Notes under the pieces: model-generated
What the model was told of the DNA's origin: nothing
Databases searched by the model: none
Seen by the model: the letters and a program-made list of their open reading frames with translations, nothing else
NCBI GenBank assembly: GCA_016212505.1
Contig: JACRGB010000019.1
Location: 1-32,918 of the forward strand
Direction of reading: 5' to 3'
DNA from: Microcaldota archaeon
GTDB taxonomy: Archaea > Micrarchaeota > Micrarchaeia > Anstonellales > Bilamarchaeaceae
DNA: 32,918 bases
Position numbers and translations under genes: made by a program
Part shown: piece after piece, positions 8,315 through 15,657 of the stretch
Layout of the letters: the number at the start of each line of letters is the position of its first letter
Position numbering within the stretch: position 1 is the first letter of the stretch

Positions 8315-9784
8315 CTAACCTTTAACATTCCCAATCGGAATCAGCTTTGCAACTTTCTTTGAAATTCCAGCATTATGGCTCACATCAATTACTTCATCAA
8401 TATCCTTGTATGCTCCGCCTGCTTCTTCAGCAAGACCAGCATAAGAAACACTCTTCACGTAGATCCCGCGCTTTTCCATATCCTTCTGAAGTTGCTCGCC
8501 TTTCCACATGGACTTTGCTTTAGTTCTTGACATGGTTCTTCCAGACCCATGGGCAGTTGTAAACCAGGTTTCAGCACCACTTTCAGTTCCAGCAAGTAAG
8601 TAGCTGCCAGTTTCCATTGAACCGCCAATAATTACTGGCTGACCATCATCCCTATATCTTGGCATAAGTTCTTCCCGGCCCGGACCATAAGCAGCTGTTG
8701 CACCTTTTCGATGGACAATTAACTCACGCCAGGATCCATCAACTAAATGTTTCTCCAGGCTCGCCCGGTTATGTGCAACATCGTAAACCTGTTTCATGCC
8801 TAATTTTTCAGCATCCATCTTGAAAACTTCAGAAAATACTTCCCTGAGCCTATGAACAATTGTTTGACGATTAGCAAAACTCATATTAACTGCGCATTTC
8901 ATTGCAGAGAAATAGTCTTGCCCTTCCGGAGAATTGAATGGAGCGCAAGCTAATTCTCTATCCAGAATTTTGATTTTGTATTTACTTTCCATGACGTTTA
9001 GGAAAAGGTTAAGGTAATCTGTAGCGACCTGATGCCCAAATCCGCGAGATCCGCAGTGGAACATAATCACTATTTGGTCTTCGAATAATCCCCATTTCTT
9101 AGCAAGTGTTTTGTCAATTATGTTTTCAGGCCGAACGTGCTGGATTTCCAAATAGTGATTTCCGCTTCCTAGCGTTCCGATCTGGTCTTTTCCTCTTTCC
9201 ACGGATTTTCCACTTACCTTTTTCTCATCCGCACCTTCTGCCCGTCCGCCAAGTTCGGTTACTTCCAGATCATCTTTCCATCCATAACCGTTATTTACGC
9301 ACCATTCTGATCCTTCTTCGATTACTTTTCTGAAAGTTGGTTTATCTAACTTAACAAATCCGCTACTTCCAACTCCTGCTGGAACTTTTTCGAATAAGCG
9401 ATTAACTAATTGTTTTAGGTGCGGTTGGACATCTCTGATCGTCAAGTTGGTCAGAATCAATCTCATTCCGCAGTTAATATCAAAACCAATTCCACCTGGA
9501 GAAATTACTCCTTCATTTGCATCAAATGCAGCTACTCCGCCAATTGGAAAACCGTAGCCACTGTGCCCGTCTGGCATACAATAAGCATTTTTCACTATTC
9601 CAGGTAATGTTGCAACGTTAGTTATCTGGTCATAAACATGCATGTCCATCTGCTTTAACCCTGCTTCATTAGTATAAATTCTTGCAGGAACACGCATTCC
9701 AGGTTTGAAATCTGTTCCGATTTCCCAAATGTAATCAGAAATCTTTTTGAAGCTCGGCATTTTGAAATCCTTGTTGTAATCCAT
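8315..9784 (-). CDS. rtcB: RNA-splicing ligase RtcB
   Basis: MPDGHSGYGFPIGGVAAFD, GGIGFDINCGMRL, FHCGSRGFGHQ, YDVAHNRA, HRKGATAAYGPG motifs. Confidence 0.97.
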   Translation of the reverse strand: MDYNKDFKMPSFKKISDYIWEIGTDFKPGMRVPARIYTNEAGLKQMDMHVYDQITNVATLPGIVKNAYCMPDGHSGYGFPIGGVAAFDANEGVISPGGIGFDINCGMRLILTNLTIRDVQPHLKQLVNRLFEKVPAGVGSSGFVKLDKPTFRKVIEEGSEWCVNNGYGWKDDLEVTELGGRAEGADEKKVSGKSVERGKDQIGTLGSGNHYLEIQHVRPENIIDKTLAKKWGLFEDQIVIMFHCGSRGFGHQVATDYLNLFLNVMESKYKIKILDRELACAPFNSPEGQDYFSAMKCAVNMSFANRQTIVHRLREVFSEVFKMDAEKLGMKQVYDVAHNRASLEKHLVDGSWRELIVHRKGATAAYGPGREELMPRYRDDGQPVIIGGSMETGSYLLAGTESGAETWFTTAHGSGRTMSRTKAKSMWKGEQLQKDMEKRGIYVKSVSYAGLAEEAGGAYKDIDEVIDVSHNAGISKKVAKLIPIGNVKG

Positions 9785-9882
9785 TATTCTACACCTCTAA
9801 TATCTATAGATAAAAGACGATAAAAATAAATATAGAGATATCTGATTATGGTTTGATATAATAGCGACCAAGATGATATCAA

Positions 9883-11529
9883 ATGGCAGAACCGCGCACC
9901 CAAGAAAATGCTCGAGCTAAGGATTTAACTCAAAATCAATGTAGGGGTAGGGTTCGGAGCCACAATCATACTGGTCAGGAAGGTCTTTCTGTAAGGGATG
10001 AAGGCCGTCAAAAAATACTATTTTTGATCGATTGCACTCCGAATCCTGTAGAAGTATCTAAACTGATGGATGCTTGGGTGGCCACCCATCCTGACCCAGA
10101 CGCTGCAGCACATGTTGCAGAACTGCAGAAAGCAGATAAACTTCTTGCCCTCCTCAAAATTCGTGCTGACTCTGGAGATAAAACTGCACAGACTGAAATA
10201 ACTAAAATCTTATCCATGAGTTCTTCATTAACTGGGAAAGCTAAGGAAAGTTTTGATAGTTTGGCACGCAAAAACCTAGGAGAAAATTACTTAGACAAAT
10301 ATTCCAATCCTGTTCAAGACAATTTGTTTGCACTACAGCAACAACAAAATTTAGATTTGTCAACATTACAATTTCAGGAAAATCAGCCCCTGCCTTCAAC
10401 TCCTCAGGAATCTCAATTTGATTCCATTGCCATTCCAATCCCAAATGATCTGAGTAATGGCGACCTGAGCAACTTTGTTTTTATGCGAGATGTCGATTTC
10501 AAAGCAAACGGCAATTCCTACGCTGGCCAAACTTCAATTGAAAAAGCAACTTTCGAGCAAACTATCGAAATAGATCGAGCTCAAAATCCTGCCCCTGGCC
10601 AAAATAACCAAAATAACCTTTCTGATGGGCAATCAGAAGCTCAAAGCCAAGATGCTGCTCCAATATTAATCAAAACTTCTTCAGGTGTCGGTCTTTTTGG
10701 CAAATATCTTTTTGAAGACCCTCGGCTAATGCCACTAAAAGTTGATTCTACTGTCTCTGGTTCAAACGATGAGGAAGATGAGCAAGATGAGGGAGATGCT
10801 GCTCTCAAACCGATTTCCTCCAAATCGCTTACTGCTGCGGAACAAAATGTGGCAAAGAAACCTTCCCTTAGACTTATTTTTGGCAATTTATCTTCAACTA
10901 TTTCAACTATAAACGCAGATCGATCATCTAAGGATCCGCCTCCTTCCCCTTCAGATGCTGGAACTGCTGCTGTGATAACAAAGCCAAAAAAACAAAGGAA
11001 AATCAAGAACTCGTCTCCGAAAAGAGCTGCACCGAGCAAAGTCAAACTAAAAACTAAACTCGAAACCGGTTTAGGTCCAGAAGTAAAATCGATGAAATCT
11101 ATGAAAATAAAAACTAAAAAGTCAGAAAAAATCTCGCAAAAGCTCGCCGTTCAAAAGATTATTCGTGAAAAGAAGGCGAGAACCCTAATTCCTAAAAAAG
11201 ATGCATCTAAAGGCGCCTCTCCTAGGCCTGTTCTTTCTCCCTCCGAAGCTCCCGCTCCTACTGAACTTAGTAAAACCAAATCAAAAGCTCTGTACTCCTG
11301 GCGTAAAACCAAAAGGGGAAAAAATATCGGGAAAGTCAATGAATTAATAAAATCCATCAAACCAGCTAGTTCCCGATCGCCTACTTCCAAGAAAGATCAA
11401 TCCAAAAAACCCCAAACAACTGCCAAACTATCTGATAAAGAAAAAGAAAAACAAAAACTCAAAAATATACTGGCTCTGATCCTCTCAAAAAGGGACAACA
11501 AGAAGAAAAAAGCAGGCAAGAGAAGATAA
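9883..11529 (+). CDS. Hypothetical protein with long low-complexity, Lys/Ser-rich, likely disordered C-terminal half
   Basis: 548-aa ORF; C-terminal half is dominated by K/S/P/T/R (e.g. KPKKQRKIKNSSPKRAAPSKVKLKTKLE, ILSKRDNKKKKAGKRR). Confidence 0.65.
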   Translation: MAEPRTQENARAKDLTQNQCRGRVRSHNHTGQEGLSVRDEGRQKILFLIDCTPNPVEVSKLMDAWVATHPDPDAAAHVAELQKADKLLALLKIRADSGDKTAQTEITKILSMSSSLTGKAKESFDSLARKNLGENYLDKYSNPVQDNLFALQQQQNLDLSTLQFQENQPLPSTPQESQFDSIAIPIPNDLSNGDLSNFVFMRDVDFKANGNSYAGQTSIEKATFEQTIEIDRAQNPAPGQNNQNNLSDGQSEAQSQDAAPILIKTSSGVGLFGKYLFEDPRLMPLKVDSTVSGSNDEEDEQDEGDAALKPISSKSLTAAEQNVAKKPSLRLIFGNLSSTISTINADRSSKDPPPSPSDAGTAAVITKPKKQRKIKNSSPKRAAPSKVKLKTKLETGLGPEVKSMKSMKIKTKKSEKISQKLAVQKIIREKKARTLIPKKDASKGASPRPVLSPSEAPAPTELSKTKSKALYSWRKTKRGKNIGKVNELIKSIKPASSRSPTSKKDQSKKPQTTAKLSDKEKEKQKLKNILALILSKRDNKKKKAGKRR

Positions 11530-11547
11530 AATACTTGTGGTTTTAGT

Positions 11548-12468
11548 ATGTTCATGAATTCTCGCGGTATTTTCTTTTGTCTCATTGTTTTGTTTTCACT
11601 ATCCTTTGCCAACTCCATGAATATTAGTGGCAGCGTGGATAATTCTGGGCAAATCATCCTCATAATAAAATCCGAATTTTCGGATTATTCCGGCCAAAAA
11701 GTTTATCTTAACCTTTCAGGTCCAGTAGAAAGTGTTACTGTTAACGATCGAAGCGGCTTTGTCTTAGATTCGTCCACTCAGAAGCAGGGCAACAATACCA
11801 TTATTTCTGTTACTGTCCCCTCAGATTATCTTGAATTTGAAATAGTTACCGATTCACTCACAACAAAATCTGGTTCCTTATGGAATTTCAATCTTGATCT
11901 GGGCTCATCATATAATGTATCTGCAATTAGTGCTTCGCTTACCCTTCCAAAAGGCGCTTTGATAAAATCCTCAAATGGTGCTGTAGGCGGAAGTGCTGAT
12001 AGCCTTTCTATTTTCTGGAAAACTAATAACTTGGACCCGCAGCATCGTCTTGGCTTAAAAACCTCTTATGAATTAAGTTCCCAGGAATCAACTGATTCGA
12101 ATCTAATCCTGATTGCGGCAGGGCTTTTCGTAATAGGATTAGGTGTAATCATTTACTATGTGCTTGCGAACAACAAGAAGAAAACTTCGCAAAATCAAAG
12201 TCCTTCGTCTTCATTGTCTCCTACTGCCCTCGACCCATTAGACTCCAACGATGTCTTTAAGACCCTTGATGAGGTTGATAAACAGATAATCCGGGAAATA
12301 TATGGCCAAAAAGGAAAAACCACCCAAGCTTACCTTTATCTCAATACCCATATTGCAAAAGCAACACTATCTAGGAGAATTGCATCACTATTTTCAAAAG
12401 GAATAATAACAAAATCCCAAAAGGGAAACCGGAACCTAATTACACTTGGCGAGATGTTCAAAAAATAG
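11548..12468 (+). CDS. Membrane-anchored winged-HTH protein with extracellular domain
   Basis: Signal peptide, ~170-aa beta-rich ectodomain, TM segment LILIAAGLFVIGLGVIIYYVLA, cytoplasmic wHTH LDEVDKQIIREIYGQKGKTTQAYLYLNTHIAKATLSRRIASLFSKGIITKSQKG. Confidence 0.72.
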   Translation: MFMNSRGIFFCLIVLFSLSFANSMNISGSVDNSGQIILIIKSEFSDYSGQKVYLNLSGPVESVTVNDRSGFVLDSSTQKQGNNTIISVTVPSDYLEFEIVTDSLTTKSGSLWNFNLDLGSSYNVSAISASLTLPKGALIKSSNGAVGGSADSLSIFWKTNNLDPQHRLGLKTSYELSSQESTDSNLILIAAGLFVIGLGVIIYYVLANNKKKTSQNQSPSSSLSPTALDPLDSNDVFKTLDEVDKQIIREIYGQKGKTTQAYLYLNTHIAKATLSRRIASLFSKGIITKSQKGNRNLITLGEMFKK

Positions 12469-12573
12469 CAAAAAGATTGCCTCTTCGAGAGAACTTGTTC
12501 CACTTGTTCCGCGTAATATATAAATATCGTTCCAGGGGGTTAGTTGTTGCCTTTGTGAAAGGCGGTGATAAAA

Positions 12574-13668
12574 ATGGATAAAAGATATGTGTTTTTGCTT
12601 GCACTTTTGCTCGCAATTCCGCTGGTTTCCGCTGTGCCTATGATGGGTCAAAGAATGATGGAAACCAAGGAAACTAAAAATATCGAAAAAAGAGAATTAG
12701 CTGAACCAAAACAAATGATGCCCGAGCGGGTAGATGTGCCCGGCAAGGATATGATGGAAGATAAAGGACGTATGATGGCTAGTCCAGGAAACATGATGGG
12801 GCGAAGTATGAATGTTTCTCTTGCAGATATCCGATGCAAAATTGATTTTACAAATGCCCTCATAAACGCAATTGACTCTCATGATCAGAACGCCAGTTTG
12901 GGTAACTATTCTTCAAAGCTTAGTTCCGACCTGGTTCAGCTTCAAACTTACGCGGCAAACTCTGATGTTTCTGGTTACCGGGAGTACCTACACCAAACCT
13001 ACGAACCGGATTTCCGTGCTGCTAAGGAGGCCATGAGGGACTGGAGGCATGAAAGATTACGCAACGATACTTCACGCAATGATACGAGGGAATTATTGAA
13101 ATCCGAGGATCTTCGTCTCCGCAAGAATTACGAAAGCTGCAATTTTGGAATGCTAAAAAGCATGGCTGTAAACCGCGCAGACAATGCGCTTATTCCCTAT
13201 GAAAACCGCGTTGCAAACCTAAAATCAAAAGGAACGAACACCAGTAAGATGGAAACCCTTTTGTCTGATGCAAAATCCCAGATACTTTTGCCGCTACAAG
13301 TTGCAATTTCTTCTGCCAATGACAGCAAGAGCCTAAAAAATGCATTCGAAAGCTATTGCTTTTTTGATGACTGCAAAAACGGCACAAACTTCCATCTTGC
13401 CTCTAAGTTCGATGTTGCGATGCTAAGCTCGGTGCTTGACCAGATAAGGGCAAATCCTGCTTCCGGAAACTACAGCTCGCAGATCGCAAGTGCCCAAGCG
13501 TCACTAGATTCGGCAAATTCAGTGATCGCTTCCGCTGGAACTTCGCAACTTAGCCAAAGCCAAAAAAGGGAAATCGCCCAAGACCTAAATACTGCATCCA
13601 AAACCATAAAGGACATGATATACTCGGCACGAAAAGCGCCACAAAGAGGTAGGATGCATGAAAACTAA
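12574..13668 (+). CDS. Secreted protein with Met-rich N-terminal region
   Basis: Signal peptide RYVFLLALLLAIPLVSA, then MM-repeats (PMMGQRMMETK...KQMMPE...DMMEDKGRMMASPGNMMGRSMN). GGCGGTGAT SD-like before the ATG at 12574. Confidence 0.7.
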   Translation: MDKRYVFLLALLLAIPLVSAVPMMGQRMMETKETKNIEKRELAEPKQMMPERVDVPGKDMMEDKGRMMASPGNMMGRSMNVSLADIRCKIDFTNALINAIDSHDQNASLGNYSSKLSSDLVQLQTYAANSDVSGYREYLHQTYEPDFRAAKEAMRDWRHERLRNDTSRNDTRELLKSEDLRLRKNYESCNFGMLKSMAVNRADNALIPYENRVANLKSKGTNTSKMETLLSDAKSQILLPLQVAISSANDSKSLKNAFESYCFFDDCKNGTNFHLASKFDVAMLSSVLDQIRANPASGNYSSQIASAQASLDSANSVIASAGTSQLSQSQKREIAQDLNTASKTIKDMIYSARKAPQRGRMHEN

Positions 13669-13936
13669 ATCTTTGGTTTTTGTCGGGCTTTTGGCCCTGC
13701 TAGTGCTCTTTGGATGCCTCAAGGGGGGAGAGAATGCTCCGGCCAAATCGAATGCGAATGTAAGCTATTCGATAAACGGCTCGAATTTCGGTAATCTAAG
13801 CGATTCTGACATTTCTCCAATTTCTGTGACTGGCAGCGGGTCAAACGATTCAGCAGTTATTTCTGACATCTCACTTATTGATGATCAGAACGATTCGCTG
13901 CTGATATCCGAAGAGAACATTATCGAGCCAGGGTAA
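13658..13936 (+). CDS. Small predicted lipoprotein
   Basis: MKTKSLVFVGLLALLVLFGC lipobox-like motif; start overlaps the 3' end of the preceding gene. Confidence 0.65.
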   Translation: MKTKSLVFVGLLALLVLFGCLKGGENAPAKSNANVSYSINGSNFGNLSDSDISPISVTGSGSNDSAVISDISLIDDQNDSLLISEENIIEPG

Positions 13937-13965
13937 TTTTTCTTTTTTCATTCTTTTCTTATTGT

Positions 13966-14014
13966 ATGGTAAATCTGATAATTTACCATGCGGACAAAAT
14001 TTTGGATTTTGTCC
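13966..14014. repeat. Two tandem perfect hairpins downstream of the lipoprotein gene
   Basis: ATGGTAAAT-ctgata-ATTTACCAT (13966-13989) and GGACAAAAT-tttgg-ATTTTGTCC (13992-14014, followed by TCTTTT). Confidence 0.7.
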
Positions 14015-14016
14015 TC

Positions 14017-14025
14017 TTTTAAAAA
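14017..14025 (+). promoter_or_regulatory. Candidate TATA box of the tRNA-Glu gene
   Basis: TTTTAAAAA centred ~29 nt upstream of the tRNA 5' end (14050). Confidence 0.5.
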
Positions 14026-14064
14026 CACTTGGTAGCAAGATAGAACCAAGCTCCTGTAATCTAG

Positions 14065-14149
14065 GAACCCTTTTGGCTTTTGTCCTTCTTATGGCAAAAG
14101 TGTTTCATCCCAAAACCATTAGGTAAACTAAGTCAAAAAGGTTGGATAG
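14065..14149 (+). other. tRNA intron 1 (85 nt, D-loop, after position 15)
   Basis: BHB: exon ATCT(14059-14062) pairs with intron GGAT(14144-14147). Bulges AG^G and AG^A. Outer helix AACCCTTTT(14066-14074)/AAAAAGGTT(14135-14143), one mismatch. Confidence 0.88.
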
Positions 14150-14174
14150 ACCGGTCAAGGATGTCAGACTCTCA

Positions 14175-14230
14175 GAAACTTTTTAGGGAAAAAGTTTCAT
14201 CAAAAACGCTCCCTTCAAAAGTTTAGGGAA
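14175..14230 (+). other. tRNA intron 2 (56 nt, canonical 37/38)
   Basis: BHB: exon CTCT(14169-14172) pairs with intron AGGG(14225-14228), one G-U. Bulges CA^G and AA^C. Helix AAACTTTT(14176-14183)/AAAAGTTT(14217-14224), perfect. Confidence 0.92.
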
Positions 14231-14251
14231 CTCTGAATACCCGGGTTCAAA

Positions 14252-14305
14252 TTCGCTTTTTAGCAAAAAGCTCGCAAAAACGTGCTTGCTAAAAAGTTAT
14301 GAAAT
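14252..14305 (+). other. tRNA intron 3 (54 nt, T-loop, 59/60)
   Basis: BHB: exon TTCA(14246-14249) pairs with intron TGAA(14300-14303). Bulges AA^T and AT^T. Helix 14253-14264/14288-14299 including CTTTTTAGC/GCTAAAAAG, one mismatch. Confidence 0.9.
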
Positions 14306-14331
14306 TCCCGGCAGGAGCATTTCTATTTGCT

Positions 14332-14369
14332 CTAAATGCTCCCTTTTGAAAAACAGGGGGAGCATTTAG
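14332..14369. repeat. 12-bp perfect hairpin just downstream of the tRNA
   Basis: CTAAATGCTCCC(14332-14343)...GGGAGCATTTAG(14358-14369). Confidence 0.75.
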
Positions 14370-14592
14370 TCCTAGCCTAATATGGTCAGGTGAGCATTTA
14401 CTTGCGCTCTGAGCGCCTCTTTTCTTGCCCTTCTTACCAATTTTGAACTGAACATTAGACCTATTTAAAGGCTGGCCTGAGGGGGGTTAGGCGATTGACT
14501 AAGGCGTATCATGGTTGCTTTATTGAGTTCTGTTGCAATTTCATCAGGTTGAATAAATTGTCACAGTCGCCAGATAGAACACTGTAAAACTT

Positions 14593-14613
14593 TTAGTACT
14601 ACCATAGTACTAA
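14593..14613. promoter_or_regulatory. Operator-like palindrome O1 (two TAGTACTA boxes)
   Basis: TTAGTACTA-cca-TAGTACTAA. Confidence 0.7.
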
Positions 14614-14645
14614 TTATATCCATATTTAGGCAAAGGAATATAAAT

Positions 14646-14668
14646 TATAGTACTAAATTAGTACTATA
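14646..14668. promoter_or_regulatory. Operator-like palindrome O2 (two TAGTACTA boxes) overlapping the AbrB start
   Basis: TATAGTACTAA-A-TTAGTACTATA, 23-nt perfect palindrome; the TATA-like ATATAAAT lies between O1 and O2. Confidence 0.75.
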
Positions 14669-14838
14669 TGGCAACCCTGCATGTCGCTGAGCCAAGTAAG
14701 CAGGCTACAGTGCGTATACCTAAGGATTTGATTGATGCGTTGGAATGGAAAAACAATGATACTTTGCTAATCTCCAAACCTCCGGGTCAGAAATATCTCA
14801 TCGTTGAGAACATTGGTGGGGTAAAGCGACAGAAATGA
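14668..14838 (+). CDS. AbrB/SpoVT-like small DNA-binding protein (56 aa, absent from the ORF track)
   Basis: MATLHVAEPSKQATVRIPKDLIDALEWKNNDTLLISKPPGQKYLIVENIGGVKRQK*: AbrB-type swapped-hairpin signature (vRIPKdLidaLeWknnDtLli). Confidence 0.75.
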   Translation: MATLHVAEPSKQATVRIPKDLIDALEWKNNDTLLISKPPGQKYLIVENIGGVKRQK

Positions 14839-14847
14839 GGCGAGAGC

Positions 14848-15657
14848 ATGAACAATCCTGATAATTTAGATGTACAAAAACAATTGGAACAAGAAATTAC
14901 AGAAGACCCACCAAGGGTGCTAGAAAAAAGGGGCAAGACAAAAGGGGGAATGATAAACAAACATGCGAAACTGCAAAATCTCGCACAGCAAGAAGATAAA
15001 GATCTCGAACTTACGAGTATATGGAATTTTGGTACAAGAGAAAAAGGTTTCGGCTCACATGTCTTTCACGGTAACTGTATACCTCAAGTAGTAAGGCAGT
15101 GCGTTCTAAGATACTCTAAAGAAGGCGATGTGATCTTAGATAGTATGTCTGGTTCTGGAACAACACTCGACATTTGTAAAGAATTGGAGAGAAAGTGTTT
15201 GGCTTTTGATATTAACCCAGTCCGTCCTGATATTCGGAAAGCTGATTCGTCATGTTTACCATTAAGCAATAATAGGGTATCATTGATTTTTATACATCTT
15301 CCGTATTGGAACATGGTTAGATACTCTGAAGAAAAAGAAGACCTTAGTAATATGTCACTAGATCGGTTCTATGCAAAGTTGCACGCAATATTTGCAGAAC
15401 AAAAACGTGTACTGAAACCAGGCAGTCATATTTGTGTTCTTATAGGTGACAAGATAAAAGAGGGAAAAAGTATTCCATTGACATTCGAAACGTATAATAT
15501 AATGAAAAATTATTTCACCTACAAAGATTATGCCGTCAAGATTACAAAAAACGCTACAAGTGTCGTGAATAAAGGAAGGGTTGTACTCGCAGAATTGGCA
15601 TGGAACAATTTGTTAAAACCTTCTCATGATGTACTACTAGTCTTTCAGAAGGATTAG
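14848..15657 (+). CDS. DNA methyltransferase (N6/N4-type), motif I before motif IV
   Basis: DSMSGSGTTLDICKELERKCLAFDINP (motif I) followed by FIHLPYWNMVRYS (motif IV-like); FYAKLHAIFAEQKRVLKPGSHICVLIGD. Confidence 0.82.
   Translation: MNNPDNLDVQKQLEQEITEDPPRVLEKRGKTKGGMINKHAKLQNLAQQEDKDLELTSIWNFGTREKGFGSHVFHGNCIPQVVRQCVLRYSKEGDVILDSMSGSGTTLDICKELERKCLAFDINPVRPDIRKADSSCLPLSNNRVSLIFIHLPYWNMVRYSEEKEDLSNMSLDRFYAKLHAIFAEQKRVLKPGSHICVLIGDKIKEGKSIPLTFETYNIMKNYFTYKDYAVKITKNATSVVNKGRVVLAELAWNNLLKPSHDVLLVFQKD

Larger units (their letters stand above)
14050..14319 (+). tRNA. tRNA-Glu (anticodon CTC) with three BHB introns
   Basis: Exons 14050-14064, 14150-14174, 14231-14251, 14306-14319. Spliced: GCTCCTG TA ATCT AGACCGGTCAA GGAT G TCAGA CTCTCAC TCTGA ATAC CCGGG TTCAAAT CCCGG CAGGAGC A (75 nt). 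Acceptor 7/7, D-stem 4/4 (one G-U), anticodon stem 5/5, T-stem 5/5; the loop CTCTCAC reads anticodon CTC. Confidence 0.93.

Noticed and set aside
9801-9812. Perfect palindrome TATCTATAGATA upstream of rtcB
   Set aside because: Short and AT-rich in an AT-rich intergenic region; could easily arise by chance.
10641-11045. Antisense ORFs inside 9883-11529 (e.g. 10641-11045, 11151-11390, 10008-10271)
   Set aside because: Low-complexity antisense reading frames opposite a long ORF with no recognisable domain; treated as spurious.
14131-14280. A first-pass tRNA with the 5' end at about 14131-14140 and one intron
   Set aside because: D-stem, T-stem and acceptor did not pair. They resolve perfectly only when the 5' end is moved to 14050 and three introns are removed.
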